Below, piece by piece: positions 27,114-36,700 of a stretch of 64,000 nucleotides of DNA. The notes beneath the pieces were generated by a model that had not been told where the DNA came from, did no database searches, and saw only the letters and a list, made by a program, of their open reading frames with translations. This stretch comes from Calothrix sp. PCC 7103 (GTDB taxonomy: Bacteria; Cyanobacteriota; Cyanobacteriia; Cyanobacteriales; Nostocaceae): NCBI RefSeq assembly GCF_000331305.1, contig NZ_KB217478.1:4676296-4740295 (forward strand), read 5' to 3'. Every line of letters starts with the position of its first letter. The stretch's first letter is position 1. Both the position numbers and the translations under genes were made by a program.

Positions 27114-27156
27114 TTAACTCCTAACTCCTAACTCCTAATTCCTAACTCCTAACTCT
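27114..27156. repeat. Heptamer tandem repeat (STRR-like) after nifT
   Basis: About six copies of TCCTAAC and close variants run up to the nifT stop codon. It is the same family as 22205-22487. It separates nifT from the ferredoxin-like gene and may affect read-through. Confidence 0.85.
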
Positions 27157-27359
27157 TAATTTACTCGTCTCGCTTCGTAGGTTTGAGGAATTTTTAGAGG
27201 TTCGGCTAAATTTGAAATCTCTAATTCCCAACCGTTTGCTAAGGTGAAAACTTTACCTGCTTCTGAATCTATTTGTTTGACAACTTCTTCCTCTAGGTCT
27301 TTTTTGGGAACGTAGACTGTCAACTTACCAGCAGAATTTTCACGCAACATTACTTTCAT
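27156..27359 (-). CDS. nifT: NifT/FixU family protein
   Basis: 67 residues. The sequence opens 'MKVMLRENSAGKLTVYVPKKDLEEEVV' and continues 'FTLANGWELEI', which is the NifT pattern. NifT is a small accessory protein of nitrogen-fixation clusters whose biochemical role is unclear. The start overlaps the nifZ stop by 4 bases (27356-27359), so the two are translationally coupled. Confidence 0.93.
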   Translation of the reverse strand: MKVMLRENSAGKLTVYVPKKDLEEEVVKQIDSEAGKVFTLANGWELEISNLAEPLKIPQTYEARRVN

Positions 27360-27643
27360 CTATTTGCCTCTTTATCTGGATTTTTTTCAATTAGTTCAAG
27401 TTCCTTTTTTTTACAGCCAACGACAAACCCTGACTGTAAAAAATGCACTGCGTATATATAGGAGCTTTGCAGAAATGTACCTATACTAACGACGTATCCA
27501 ATTTCTCCCTTTTTGGCAAGAACAGTACCAATTTCTTGACCGGGAAAGGTTCCATCGTTTTTTAGAAGCTTACGAGTACGAACTTTATCGCCAATATCAA
27601 ATTCTGGTGGCGAATGTAGTTCCATTTCATCAGATTGTTGCAT
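27356..27643 (-). CDS. nifZ: NifZ nitrogenase maturation protein
   Basis: 95 residues with the SH3-like NifZ core 'FDIGDKVRTRKLLKNDGTFPGQEIGTVLAKKGEIGYVVSIGTF'. NifZ assists formation of the second P-cluster of the MoFe protein. It begins 12 bases after nifV ends and overlaps nifT by 4 bases, so nifV-nifZ-nifT form one operon. The first dozen residues (MQQSDEMELHSP) are variable. Confidence 0.93.
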   Translation of the reverse strand: MQQSDEMELHSPPEFDIGDKVRTRKLLKNDGTFPGQEIGTVLAKKGEIGYVVSIGTFLQSSYIYAVHFLQSGFVVGCKKKELELIEKNPDKEANR

Positions 27644-27655
27644 GGCTTTATACCT

Positions 27656-28765
27656 CTATTTACGTGCTAAATTCAACAGTTCTTGCGTAGTTAGGCTACG
27701 TTTTTTGTAAGTTGATTCTTGCCGTACAGCGTCTAATACTGTTTGAGTTTCTTCGTGATTTAGGACAATGCCATGCTCTTTTAGCACGTTCATTAGTAAA
27801 TGCCGTCCAGAATGCTTGCCAACAACTAGGCGCCGTTCCCAACCAACTTCTTCTGGTGCGAACGGTTCATAAGTGCTGGGGTTTTGTAATACACCGTGGG
27901 CGTGAATTCCTGACTCGTGAGCAAAGGTATTGTCACCCACAATTGCTTTCCAAGGTGGAACGTTGCAACCAGATGCTTTTGCAACTAATCGGGAAAGTTC
28001 TAACAGTCGGCGTGTATCGATGCCCAAGTCAATGCCGTGCAAACGTTTGAGTGCCATGACGACTTCTTCTAATGCAGCATTACCAGCACGCTCACCCAAA
28101 CCATTTACGGTAGTGTTAATTGATGTTGCACCAGCTTTGACACCTACGAGTGCATTTGCTGTTGCTAGTCCAAAGTCGTTGTGGGTGTGCATTTCCACAG
28201 GAATCTGCAAACCTGTAACAAGTTTTTTAACACGTGTGCAGGTGCTAAAAGGGTCGAGTATTCCTACTGTGTCGCAAAATCTAAATCGTCTGGCACCCCA
28301 TTCTTGAGCATATAATGCAACATCTTGAAGGAAGCATTCATCTGCTCTAGAAGAATCTTCACCACCGACGGCAACCCATAGTCCGTTATCAACAGCATAG
28401 CTGATAGAATTTCTGAGTTGCTGTAACGTTGTACGCCATTGTCCCTGAAATTTAGCTGCTATTTGAACTCCAGAAACAGGTATCGATATGTGAACTCGAT
28501 GCAATCCGCACTTTATCGAAGCTTGGATATCAGAAATAACTGCACGGTTCCAGCCAAGCAGTTTAGCTTTTAAGCCAGAATCTAATATTGCGCGAATTGC
28601 ATAGATTTCTTCCTGACCCATTGCCGGAATACCGACTTCTAGCTCATGAACACCGATTGCATCTAAAAACTTAGCAATCGCAACTTTTTCTTGCAAATTA
28701 AACGCAACGCCAGCAGCTTGTTCGCCATCACGCAGCGTAGTGTCGTTTATCGAGATTGGGTTCAT
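27656..28765 (-). CDS. nifV: Homocitrate synthase
   Basis: 369 residues. A DRE-TIM metallolyase: '[18 protein letters not shown]' carries the R-D-E catalytic set, '[24 protein letters not shown]' holds the metal-binding HxH, and '[23 protein letters not shown]' is the third signature. It condenses acetyl-CoA with 2-oxoglutarate to homocitrate for FeMo-cofactor. Position ahead of nifZ and nifT supports NifV over LeuA. nifH, nifD and nifK are outside the window. Confidence 0.96.
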   Translation of the reverse strand: MNPISINDTTLRDGEQAAGVAFNLQEKVAIAKFLDAIGVHELEVGIPAMGQEEIYAIRAILDSGLKAKLLGWNRAVISDIQASIKCGLHRVHISIPVSGVQIAAKFQGQWRTTLQQLRNSISYAVDNGLWVAVGGEDSSRADECFLQDVALYAQEWGARRFRFCDTVGILDPFSTCTRVKKLVTGLQIPVEMHTHNDFGLATANALVGVKAGATSINTTVNGLGERAGNAALEEVVMALKRLHGIDLGIDTRRLLELSRLVAKASGCNVPPWKAIVGDNTFAHESGIHAHGVLQNPSTYEPFAPEEVGWERRLVVGKHSGRHLLMNVLKEHGIVLNHEETQTVLDAVRQESTYKKRSLTTQELLNLARK

Positions 28766-29056
28766 CTAATAAATACCTAATACAATTAACTAACGCATAA
28801 ACTAGTGCATAATTTTGATGATTTTAATAATTTACACATTTATACATATTCCTACTGCTATTAATTTTCCTTCGCTAAAGTCTTTATATAACTTTTGCCT
28901 AGTAATAATAATTTATCTGTATACTAACCGACCATAAAGCTAACTATTTATGAATCATTTTTACTTTTATATATTGCAATTTTACTGAGTATTCTGTATA
29001 AAATTAAAACTCTATAAACTCGGTTGATTAGCGTATAAAATTAATTTTATATGTGT
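28766..29056. promoter_or_regulatory. Leader region of nifV
   Basis: 291 AT-rich bases between the DUF2949-like gene and nifV, with no ORF. A spacer this long suggests nifV has its own promoter, or an RNA processing site if co-transcribed. I looked for NtcA-like GTA-N8-TAC and found no good match. Confidence 0.35.
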
Positions 29057-29257
29057 TTATAATACTTGTTTTTCTAACCAATCAAAAATACGTGCTAATT
29101 CTTCAATATTAACCAATCCATATTGCCAGAGTAACATCGGGAAAGGTGCATTTTTTGACTCTGGATGCCTTAGAGCTACTGAAATATCATCTGTTGACAG
29201 GTTAATTTCATTTTGCAAAAAATGAATTAATTTTGTGTCACTATTACAACTTATCAT
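29057..29257 (-). CDS. DUF2949-like small protein upstream of nifV
   Basis: 66 residues, 'LIHFLQNEINLSTDDISVALRHPESKNAPFPMLLWQYGLVNIEELARIFDWLE'. It looks like the short helical DUF2949 family of cyanobacteria. Small genes occupy the same place between nifP and nifV in Anabaena PCC 7120 as I remember (asr1405/asr1406), so this is probably part of the nif neighbourhood. Function is unknown. Confidence 0.75.
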   Translation of the reverse strand: MISCNSDTKLIHFLQNEINLSTDDISVALRHPESKNAPFPMLLWQYGLVNIEELARIFDWLEKQVL

Positions 29258-29309
29258 ACTTAACTAAACTCCTCTAATTGCCATAGCTAACTATTGACCT
29301 GACAAAAAG

Positions 29310-29555
29310 TTATAGGCGCCAGCATTGTTCAAGCCAATCAATTAAATCGGCTCGATTCGCAAAAAACTGCATCAAAGTGCTACGGACAAGAATAGCTGTA
29401 AGGACGCTGTTAATATGCACTTGTAATGAACCATCGTCTGGACACCAGCAAGCGATTCTTAACTCTTGTAAGCGATGATAAATTTGCCAACGTTCTGCAA
29501 ACGGAATGTTCATAATTTGCAGCTTTTGATTTTCTAAATGATTCTGTGGGAACAT
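29310..29555 (-). CDS. Small conserved nif-neighbourhood protein
   Basis: 81 residues, or 67 if it starts at the internal ATG near 29513 (MNIPFAERWQIYHRLQEL). It has a helical pattern with 'ACWCPDDGSLQVHINS' containing two close cysteines and a C-terminal 'FFANRADLIDWLEQCW'. It lies 52 bases before the DUF2949-like gene on the same strand and is probably co-transcribed. No nifP/cysE homologue precedes it here. Confidence 0.7.
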   Translation of the reverse strand: MFPQNHLENQKLQIMNIPFAERWQIYHRLQELRIACWCPDDGSLQVHINSVLTAILVRSTLMQFFANRADLIDWLEQCWRL

Positions 29556-30106
29556 GTCTTCTCAATAAGCAACGTGCTAGTTTTATGCTTATATCAGGCG
29601 CCTTGAACTAGCTAGCTCTGAATATGCGTGTTAAATTTATTTAATTAATTAACAATGTACTCAATTGTCCAAATATAGACTTAACAAAACTTAAAAATCT
29701 TTCTTAGGGTAGGGGCACGAGCATTTATAGGGTGAGGTACTAGATTTTTTAGGGTAAGGGATAAGTATTTTTGCACTCAATCTAAAAGTCAGAACCGCCT
29801 AAAATCATCATCTTTGAGCCAATTCGTTCTTAAAATGAACTTGTACTCACACATAATCAAGCAATACAAATAAGTAAAGTTTTGTATATCTAGCCACTCT
29901 TCGTCATCATATACCGATATTGACTAGAACATATGATTTCTTTAGGTTGTTTTCAGAAACCGGGTTTCTAGTAGATTTTGCAATAAAACTTTAATCTCTC
30001 ATTAAAAAAACCGGATTATGTAATTTTTTTAACAATAAAATGCTACTAGATGATAAAATCAAGCAGTTTATCAACAAAAATTAAAAACTAAAAGGGCTGT
30101 GTAAAA
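29556..30106. other. Intergenic region between nif cluster and metallopeptidase gene
   Basis: 551 bases without a gene. It contains a three-copy direct repeat (29705-29772), a near-palindromic agaaaccgggtttct element (29955-29969) and AT-rich DNA before the next start. Divergent promoters for both flanking genes should lie here. Confidence 0.6.
29705..29772. repeat. Three-copy direct repeat of about 23 bp
   Basis: TAGGGT starts at 29705, 29728 and 29750, each followed by an a/g-rich then t-rich stretch. Spacings are 23 and 22 bases, about two helical turns. It may be an array of regulator sites or a simple tandem repeat. It lies 335 bases before the metallopeptidase start and 150 bases from the nif-side gene. 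Confidence 0.65.
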
Positions 30107-32083
30107 ATGGCAGAACGAAGAAAACCTGCGTCTCGAAAAGTTTCCTCTACGTCTAAACCTTCTTCGGCACAAAAGCGTCCGTTGGCAAGAAGAGCATCAA
30201 GTGCCTCGAAGGTTTCCTCGACGGGAAAAAAAACGAAAGAGGCACAAGTTGCTTCTGCCTCAAATGCTTCAGATGATGAAGAAGTAATAGCAACAGTTGA
30301 AGACACAACTTTTACAACTGAGACTACAACCGATGAACTCTCGATGCCAACTCAGGAACCTGTAGCAAAAAAGGCGCCTGCAACTAAAGCAATAGGGATG
30401 TTTTTACAAGACCCTAGCTTGCCAAAACTAAGAGGTAACTATAAATTTCCTCTAGACAAAGACTATTTAATAGCAACAGGTTCAAGTCGGTTTACGATTC
30501 GGGATACCAATGAAGGTGGAGAACCCGTTTTCGCAAGTCCTGATTGGTCAAAACAAGAGGACTTATCGTTTGAGCATTTCGAGCTTCAGGGTTTAGTAGA
30601 TAACCCTGCATTCCATCAGGTAAATGTATTTGGTGTATTAAGTCGTACCTTAGATTTAGTAGAAGAAGAAGTTGGTCATCCCATAGTTTGGAAAGATGGT
30701 GGGCCTCTTATTATTCGTCCTCATGCATTTGAAGGGATGAACGCATATTATGACCCAATGAATCCTTCGCTAAATTTTGGCTACTTTAATTCTCCGTTCC
30801 GACGGGCGCCAGTTTGGACTTGTTTATCGCACGATATAGTTTCGCACGAATTAGGACACGCGATTTTAGATACCTTCCGTCCTCTATATTTGTATAGTAC
30901 TGACATTGATACATCAGCATTACATGAATCTTTTGCTGATATCTTAGCAATGTTCGCAGCACTGCAATATCCAAGTGTAGTTGAATATATATATAGAGAA
31001 ACAGGTGGTGATATGCGCCATCCTAGTTTAATTACTCGACTGGCAGAGGAATTTGGTGTCGGTATTTTTGGTGCAGGTGTACCTTATTTGCGCTCTGCAC
31101 TCGAAGGAGCAAAATATGCTGCTGACACACCAAAACAACCGCATGTGCGTTCAACAATTTGGACTGCTGCGATTTATGAAATTATGCAAAAACTCGTCGA
31201 AGCTATAGAACCAAATGTTTCTGATGATACAGCATCCGGGTTTGCAGGATTTATCACTGCACTTGTCAAAGCTACGCACGTATTAAAAGGAATGCTTATC
31301 CGTGCCCTGCATTACACTGCACCAACTTCGTTATCAATGCCAATGTTGGCACGATTAATATACGAAGCTGACGCGCGTGTTTATCCTACTGACAGCAAAT
31401 TTAGAGATATTGCGAAAGAAGTATTTACAGCGCGCAATCTGTGGAATGAAAAAATCGACTTGAAGGCGCCAAATATTGGTAATGTATTCAAAGAATTACA
31501 AGGCGCCGATACACGCACATTAATGCGGGCACTTGTTCATAACGCTCCGGCATTACGTATACCAGAAAATGCCTCACGTTTTCTCAAACCACGTTTAATT
31601 ACTACCACCCGTCGAATAGACAAAGTAAAAGCAGGCGAAGAAACCACAGTCAAAGAAATTACAGAACACTACCTTGAATATACTTATGAATATTCACAAA
31701 TGGTGTCAGATTTTCTCTCAGGTGGCATGAGCGCATTTACCGTCTACGGTGGTGGAACTTTAGTAATGGACGAAAACTGGAACGCCGTTTGTCTCGCAGC
31801 TTACCCAGAACCCATACAAGAAGACCCAGCAGGCGCCGAAGGAGGCTCTTCTGCATGGAAACGTGTGCGCGAACAGTTCGATAAAATACACGGAGGCAGC
31901 ATTCAACGCACACTAGCATCCAAAGACGAAAACCGCAGTCTCAAAGACCGCCCCGTCGTTCCCGGTTGCCCATTCGTAATTCAATCAACATCAACCGGAG
32001 GATACAGACTACTACGTCGTTGCTGCAACCTGCACGAACACATCAAAGGAATTTCAGTAACTCAAAATGGACTAGCTGACTAA
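30107..32083 (+). CDS. Putative gluzincin (M4/thermolysin-like) zinc metallopeptidase, cytoplasmic
   Basis: 658 residues. The zinc motif is HELGH at 247-251, followed by 'ALHESFADILAMF' with E274 as third ligand, the HEXXH...E layout of gluzincins. 'IYRETGGDMRHPSLITRLAEEFGVG' and 'VRSTIWTAAIYEIM' follow as in M4 catalytic domains. There is no signal peptide. The first 75 residues are Ser/Lys/Ala-rich low complexity, unlike secreted thermolysins with a long propeptide. The 'IDKVKAGEETTVKEITEHYLEYTYEY' C-terminal part is not recognised. A clean intrinsic terminator follows at 32111. Peptidase activity is inferred from the motif. Confidence 0.65.
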   Translation: MAERRKPASRKVSSTSKPSSAQKRPLARRASSASKVSSTGKKTKEAQVASASNASDDEEVIATVEDTTFTTETTTDELSMPTQEPVAKKAPATKAIGMFLQDPSLPKLRGNYKFPLDKDYLIATGSSRFTIRDTNEGGEPVFASPDWSKQEDLSFEHFELQGLVDNPAFHQVNVFGVLSRTLDLVEEEVGHPIVWKDGGPLIIRPHAFEGMNAYYDPMNPSLNFGYFNSPFRRAPVWTCLSHDIVSHELGHAILDTFRPLYLYSTDIDTSALHESFADILAMFAALQYPSVVEYIYRETGGDMRHPSLITRLAEEFGVGIFGAGVPYLRSALEGAKYAADTPKQPHVRSTIWTAAIYEIMQKLVEAIEPNVSDDTASGFAGFITALVKATHVLKGMLIRALHYTAPTSLSMPMLARLIYEADARVYPTDSKFRDIAKEVFTARNLWNEKIDLKAPNIGNVFKELQGADTRTLMRALVHNAPALRIPENASRFLKPRLITTTRRIDKVKAGEETTVKEITEHYLEYTYEYSQMVSDFLSGGMSAFTVYGGGTLVMDENWNAVCLAAYPEPIQEDPAGAEGGSSAWKRVREQFDKIHGGSIQRTLASKDENRSLKDRPVVPGCPFVIQSTSTGGYRLLRRCCNLHEHIKGISVTQNGLAD

Positions 32084-32110
32084 TTTTAATTTTAATATTT
32101 CTCTTGTGGA

Positions 32111-32132
32111 ACGGGCATCCTGCCCGTTTTTT
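32111..32132 (+). terminator. Rho-independent terminator
   Basis: Stem acgggca (32111-32117), loop tcc, stem tgcccgt (32121-32127), then a run of six T. It lies 28 bases after the metallopeptidase stop and is the clearest intrinsic terminator in the window. Confidence 0.93.
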
Positions 32133-32309
32133 CACATAATTAGCTTATATTTTACAGAGGATATAGTAAAAGTAGAATAATGTATAAATATGTCATTAGT
32201 CACGCAGCAAATAACAAATGGATGATGTATGGAAGACAATAATCATTATTATTCTTAACAACAGCTTGCTGAACAAATGTATTGATGATGTCAATCGGTC
32301 GTGCCACAC

Positions 32310-33062
32310 CTACAAAGCAATTCGAGTAAGTAGTTCTGCAAGACGCGCGCTTTGGGACAAGTATGGGCAGTGTCCACTTTTCAACTCTATTGCTTCAACT
32401 CCCAAGCGTTCACGTGCTGCGTATTTAGACCAAGCAGGAGAAATTATTCTATCTTCAGTACAAACAATATATGATGACTCCACATTTGGTAGAGCTTGTA
32501 AAGGAAAAACCTCAGTTAAATGTGCAGATGATAAATGATTTCGCAATTTAGACACAGCGAAACGCACAACCTCTGGTTCGCAGTCGTGAAAAAGAAATTC
32601 TATCGCCACTGCTTCATCTTCCAATGGGCTTTTTTCCAACGAACTCGGATTAAATATATCAGGTTCATCACGTAGCTGCTCAAATTTACTTGAATAAGGC
32701 GCCTCAAAACCAGCAGCCTTCCACATATCAGGCACAACATCCTCATACATTTGCTCAATTACACTCATTCCTGGATATGGAATCAAAGCACCAAGATATA
32801 CAAGTTTCCGAACTCGGTGCTGTGCTGCCACCAATGGTATAACAGTACCTGCCATTGATGCTCCCACAAGTATTACATCATCCTCGTTTGATGGGAGCGC
32901 TTGAATTACAGCTTCTGCATAGTCTGACAAAGTAGCTTTGGGGTTTTCAATTGGCAAATCCATTGCTACCGAAGAATGACCCTTTGCTTCTAATTGCGGA
33001 ATTAGCAAATCCCAAGACCAGGCGCCTTGAAAAGCCGCATGTACTAAACAAAAAACACTCAT
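32310..33062 (-). CDS. Alpha/beta-hydrolase (EstC/MES-like esterase)
   Basis: 250 residues. It begins 'FCLVHAAFQGAWSWDLLIPQLEAKGH', the oxyanion-hole region of the methylesterase/hydroxynitrile-lyase-like family. The nucleophile is in 'VGASMAGTV' (GxSxxG), with an acid candidate in 'CTEDRIISPAW' and the histidine in 'KSGHCPYLSQ'. It is soluble with no leader peptide. Substrate is unknown; relatives hydrolyse small methyl esters. It converges on the metallopeptidase gene. Confidence 0.85.
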   Translation of the reverse strand: MSVFCLVHAAFQGAWSWDLLIPQLEAKGHSSVAMDLPIENPKATLSDYAEAVIQALPSNEDDVILVGASMAGTVIPLVAAQHRVRKLVYLGALIPYPGMSVIEQMYEDVVPDMWKAAGFEAPYSSKFEQLRDEPDIFNPSSLEKSPLEDEAVAIEFLFHDCEPEVVRFAVSKLRNHLSSAHLTEVFPLQALPNVESSYIVCTEDRIISPAWSKYAARERLGVEAIELKSGHCPYLSQSARLAELLTRIAL

Positions 33063-33221
33063 ATTGATTTTTAACTTTGATATTTAAGCGATTGCTTAAA
33101 TATAAGCTAGCACATTAAAACAGATTGTCAATCAAACCAAAATTAGCAACCTTTCCGTAATACCGCTACCACATACTGTAGATATTAGTAATAAAAATCA
33201 CGCTTACTTAGGAAGTATAAA

Positions 33222-33635
33222 ATGCAAGTTCGTACACAAACAGTATCTAAATTTTCTTGGCGCCAGTTGGTTTTAGTAACATTAGGAGTTTGTTCATTAT
33301 CACTACCACTGACTCAAACAGTTGATGCAAGGCAACCAAGAAGGGAACGTAACTACTGTCAAAAGCAAGAAAGTATGTTTTTATCAGTCGAGACAAAGAG
33401 CTTTTGGGTAAATATTTGTGGTGGTGACTTAGCACACACTTATGTTGGTGTAAATAAAAAGACTGGTAAATCTATACGTTTACCTCTGAAAGATGTTGAC
33501 CAACAAGGTCGCTACTTTGAAGCTGCTAGTGGCCCTTATACATATATACTGGCAGATTCTACTAAAGGTAAAAATTTGACCGTAAGTAAAGGAACTCGCG
33601 AATTGTTGCGTGAACCTGTTTTGAGAGGTTGGTAA
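33222..33635 (+). CDS. Secreted hypothetical protein
   Basis: 137 residues with a signal peptide: basic start, hydrophobic 'LVLVTLGVCSLSLPLTQ', likely cleavage after VDA. The mature part has two cysteines ('RNYCQKQ', 'WVNICGGD') spaced for one disulfide and a beta-rich pattern ('AHTYVGVNKKTGKSIRLPL', 'GPYTYILADSTKGKNL'). No family is recognised. It is followed by an inverted-repeat hairpin at 33654. Confidence 0.7.
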   Translation: MQVRTQTVSKFSWRQLVLVTLGVCSLSLPLTQTVDARQPRRERNYCQKQESMFLSVETKSFWVNICGGDLAHTYVGVNKKTGKSIRLPLKDVDQQGRYFEAASGPYTYILADSTKGKNLTVSKGTRELLREPVLRGW

Positions 33636-33653
33636 TTTCAAAGCTACATGATT

Positions 33654-33692
33654 TTCCTAGAGGATATATTAATGAGATTTATCCTCTAGGAA
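33654..33692. terminator. Inverted repeat, copy 1 of a duplicated hairpin
   Basis: Perfect 12-base arms ttcctagaggat (33654-33665) and atcctctaggaa (33681-33692), loop of 15. It is almost identical to the hairpin at 33747-33785. Placed 18 bases after the secreted-protein stop, it is a likely terminator. Confidence 0.8.
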
Positions 33693-33746
33693 TTTTGGAA
33701 CATTATTAGGATTTACTTAGTATAAAAAATATATGCTTTGGAAATT

Positions 33747-33785
33747 TTCCTAGAGGATATATTAATGCAATTTATCCTCTAGGAA
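33747..33785. terminator. Inverted repeat, copy 2, includes the end of the exoprotein gene
   Basis: The same arms as 33654-33692 (33747-33758 and 33774-33785). The stop codon and last codons of the exoprotein gene (stop at 33772-33774) lie inside this copy, so the repeat supplies the protein's final residues. It sits between convergent genes and could terminate both. Confidence 0.8.
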
Positions 33786-36700
33786 TTTTGGCGCCAGGAC
33801 ATTTGTTTGTTGTGTGGGTAACTGTATAAGGCGCCGTTGCTACAAGGGAAATGTTACCATCGGCGCCTTTTACCCATGCTTGTGCTTCTATGATTTGTGT
33901 GGGGGTGGGTTTAGTAGATTGTTCTGTTAATTTAGCTGATGTTGGTGAACCCACCCCTACGAGATTGTTTGTGATGATGGCGCCTGGTAATGGTTCTAGG
34001 GGACTGGGTGGTAAACTACCACGTCCCGTAATGGTAAATTCACCTAACGGTTTGGCTTTATTGAGGCCTCTTGGACAGGTTTGACCAATTTGATTACTTG
34101 CGTCAGTGAATTGTCCTGGGAGTTCTTGTAATTCTTGTGTTGGTTGAATTTCAGGTTGAGTTATAGTAATTTGCCCTTGAGGCCCTTCTGCTGAACTAGC
34201 GGTGATATCACTTTCTAATGTTGTATTTGCGCGCGGTTCAATACCAAAAATAGTTTGAACAGTTAAATTTACATTGCCTCCTTTTCCAGTGAAGGCATTT
34301 GCTGTAATATCGCTATTTTCTTTGAGTACGGCAACAATAAAAGGTGTATTAATGCTGATGTTACCACCATCTCCACCAGCAAAAGCTGTTCCAGCAGATG
34401 TTGATATTTGACTACCACGACGCAGCAATAGAAAGTCATTGGCTATTAGCTTAAGATTTCCACCATTTCCAGAATTGGTTATTGCTGCTATTGCACTAGC
34501 GTTGTCAAGTCGTAACGTCTTAGAATTTATCTCAATATCACCTGCGCTTCCTTGTCCCAAGCTACTACTAGTTACTACTCCACGGTTGATAGATAAAGTC
34601 TGCCCAGTAATTTTAATGTCACCGCCTTTACCAATACCGTTATTTACGACCAAGCTATATACTCCACTAAATGCTCCGCTATCACCTACCCCGTCAAAGC
34701 TAACTGTATCACGAGCATTTATATTAATTTTTCCTGCATTTCCCTTTCCATTAGTTGCAGAATTTACTTGTGAGCCATTTCTAACAAACAGTGAACGTGC
34801 ATCAATATCAATATTTCCTGCTTGCCCACGCACGACAGAATCATTAGCAACAGGAATTATAGACGATGTGATAATGCTTTTAGTATCTAACAAAATATCA
34901 TTTTGTGCCTTTATGAATACATTACCAGCATTTGCTTGCCCTGTACTTTGAGTGTTAATTGATGAGTTATTAACTAAAGTCAGCGAACCTGCTGTAATGC
35001 TAATATTTCCTCCATTTCCAGTACCTCTGAATTGTGGAATTGATGAGCCTCCATCTACAACACTACTTAAAATAAAGCCTTTATCTATATATATATTATC
35101 GCGGGCGTTGATAGTGACATTAGCACCTTTTCCTGATGAAGCTGTACTAGCATTAATTTGTCCCGATAAAAGTGGAGTTCTTTCTGCCCCAGAAATAGAT
35201 GAAAGCAAACTTGCAGGACGTTCCATAGTTAAAGAGTCAGTATCTATTATTATGGCTCCGGCATTACCTGCTCCTACCGTACCGCTATCAATACCTGCAT
35301 TTTCTTTAAAAGAAAGCAATCCTGTTTGCAGTTGAATATTTCCACCCCGTCCGCTACTCCCATCTTGGACTGAACTATTTAATGCTGCGAATGACCTTGC
35401 TAATTCTAATTGGTCGGCTTGAATAAGTATACTACCTGCGTTACCTTGTCCACGAGTCGTGCTTGTAATAGATGCACCATCACTGATAGAAAAGTTTTTT
35501 GCTTGAATGCGAACATTTCCTGCATTCCCAGTTGCTTGCTTCTCTACTCGCATAAAAATTCCACTAGAAACAACAAAGCCACTATTATCAGGAAATCGAA
35601 CAATGTCTTTAAAAGTAATATCGCTGGCTTTAATACTAATATCTCCAAGGTTGCCGCTTCCAGATGTTAGTCCACCTAACAGGGCGCCGCTCTGCAAAGT
35701 TAAAGATTCGGTATCAATAAAAATACCTCCACCTGTACCAATAGCATTATTTAGCATACTATTATCTAGAAACGAAAACTTATCGGCATCAATTGAGCTA
35801 GCTTGAATCTGAATTTTACCTGCTGTTCCAATTCCCTGCTCTTCTACCGAATTACTAAAATAGCTTGTATCTGTTAGTGTAACATTATCGCGTGCATTCA
35901 CTGTTATATTACCACTATTACCTCGCCCATAACTTCTAGCTTCGAGCTTAGAACCTTGCAGCGATATAAAACCAGATTCAAGTGTAATATTTCCACCATT
36001 TCCAACAGCAGTAGCATTTGCTTCGCTAAAAATGCTGCTACCAATTAGAGAAATTCCGTCTCTTGCTTGTATTAAAACATTTCCAGCATTTGATTGCCCA
36101 GAAGTACTAGCATTTATTTGGGATTTATCTAAAATCAATGAGCCTGTATTAATTTTGACATCACCTGGTTTACCAGAAACTCCTTCCAAGATAACATTGG
36201 CTACAAAACTTACATCTTTTAAAGTTGTTGTACCTGTTGAGTTGATAACAATATTACCAGCTTGCCCTTCTAATGTGCTATTTGTTGCAATTCCGGCGCG
36301 GAGTTTACTTTCTTCAGTTAAACTTAAATTTGCTGCGTGAATAGCTATACTACCATTATTGGCGCCGCGAACATTTATTTCTGCTCCATTGCTTAAAGAT
36401 ACATCCGCACGTTGAATTTGTGCTGTTACATCCAAGTTAATGTTATCACTCGTAATTAATCCTACTTCCCCAGGCGCCGCAACCGAAGCTACTTCTACAT
36501 TTCCCTCATACGCTCTCAAAGCTCCCGAATTTATATTTACATTACCCCCAACAAATAATAAACTTCTACCATCTGCAACTCGTAAACCTGTAATACTTTC
36601 ACCAGTCGGACTCACTCCAGCAGGCGCCTGTGATAAATTGGTAATGCTAGCTGGTTGTATTTGATTAAACGATAAAGCTGAGGGATTTACTGTTAATAAA

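Noticed and set aside
28766-29056. NtcA site before nifV
   Set aside because: No GTA-N8-TAC with a suitable downstream -10 was found in the region.
32218-32538. 106-codon plus-strand frame
   Set aside because: Most of it is antisense to the esterase gene, and the unique N-terminal part is isoleucine/asparagine-rich low complexity.
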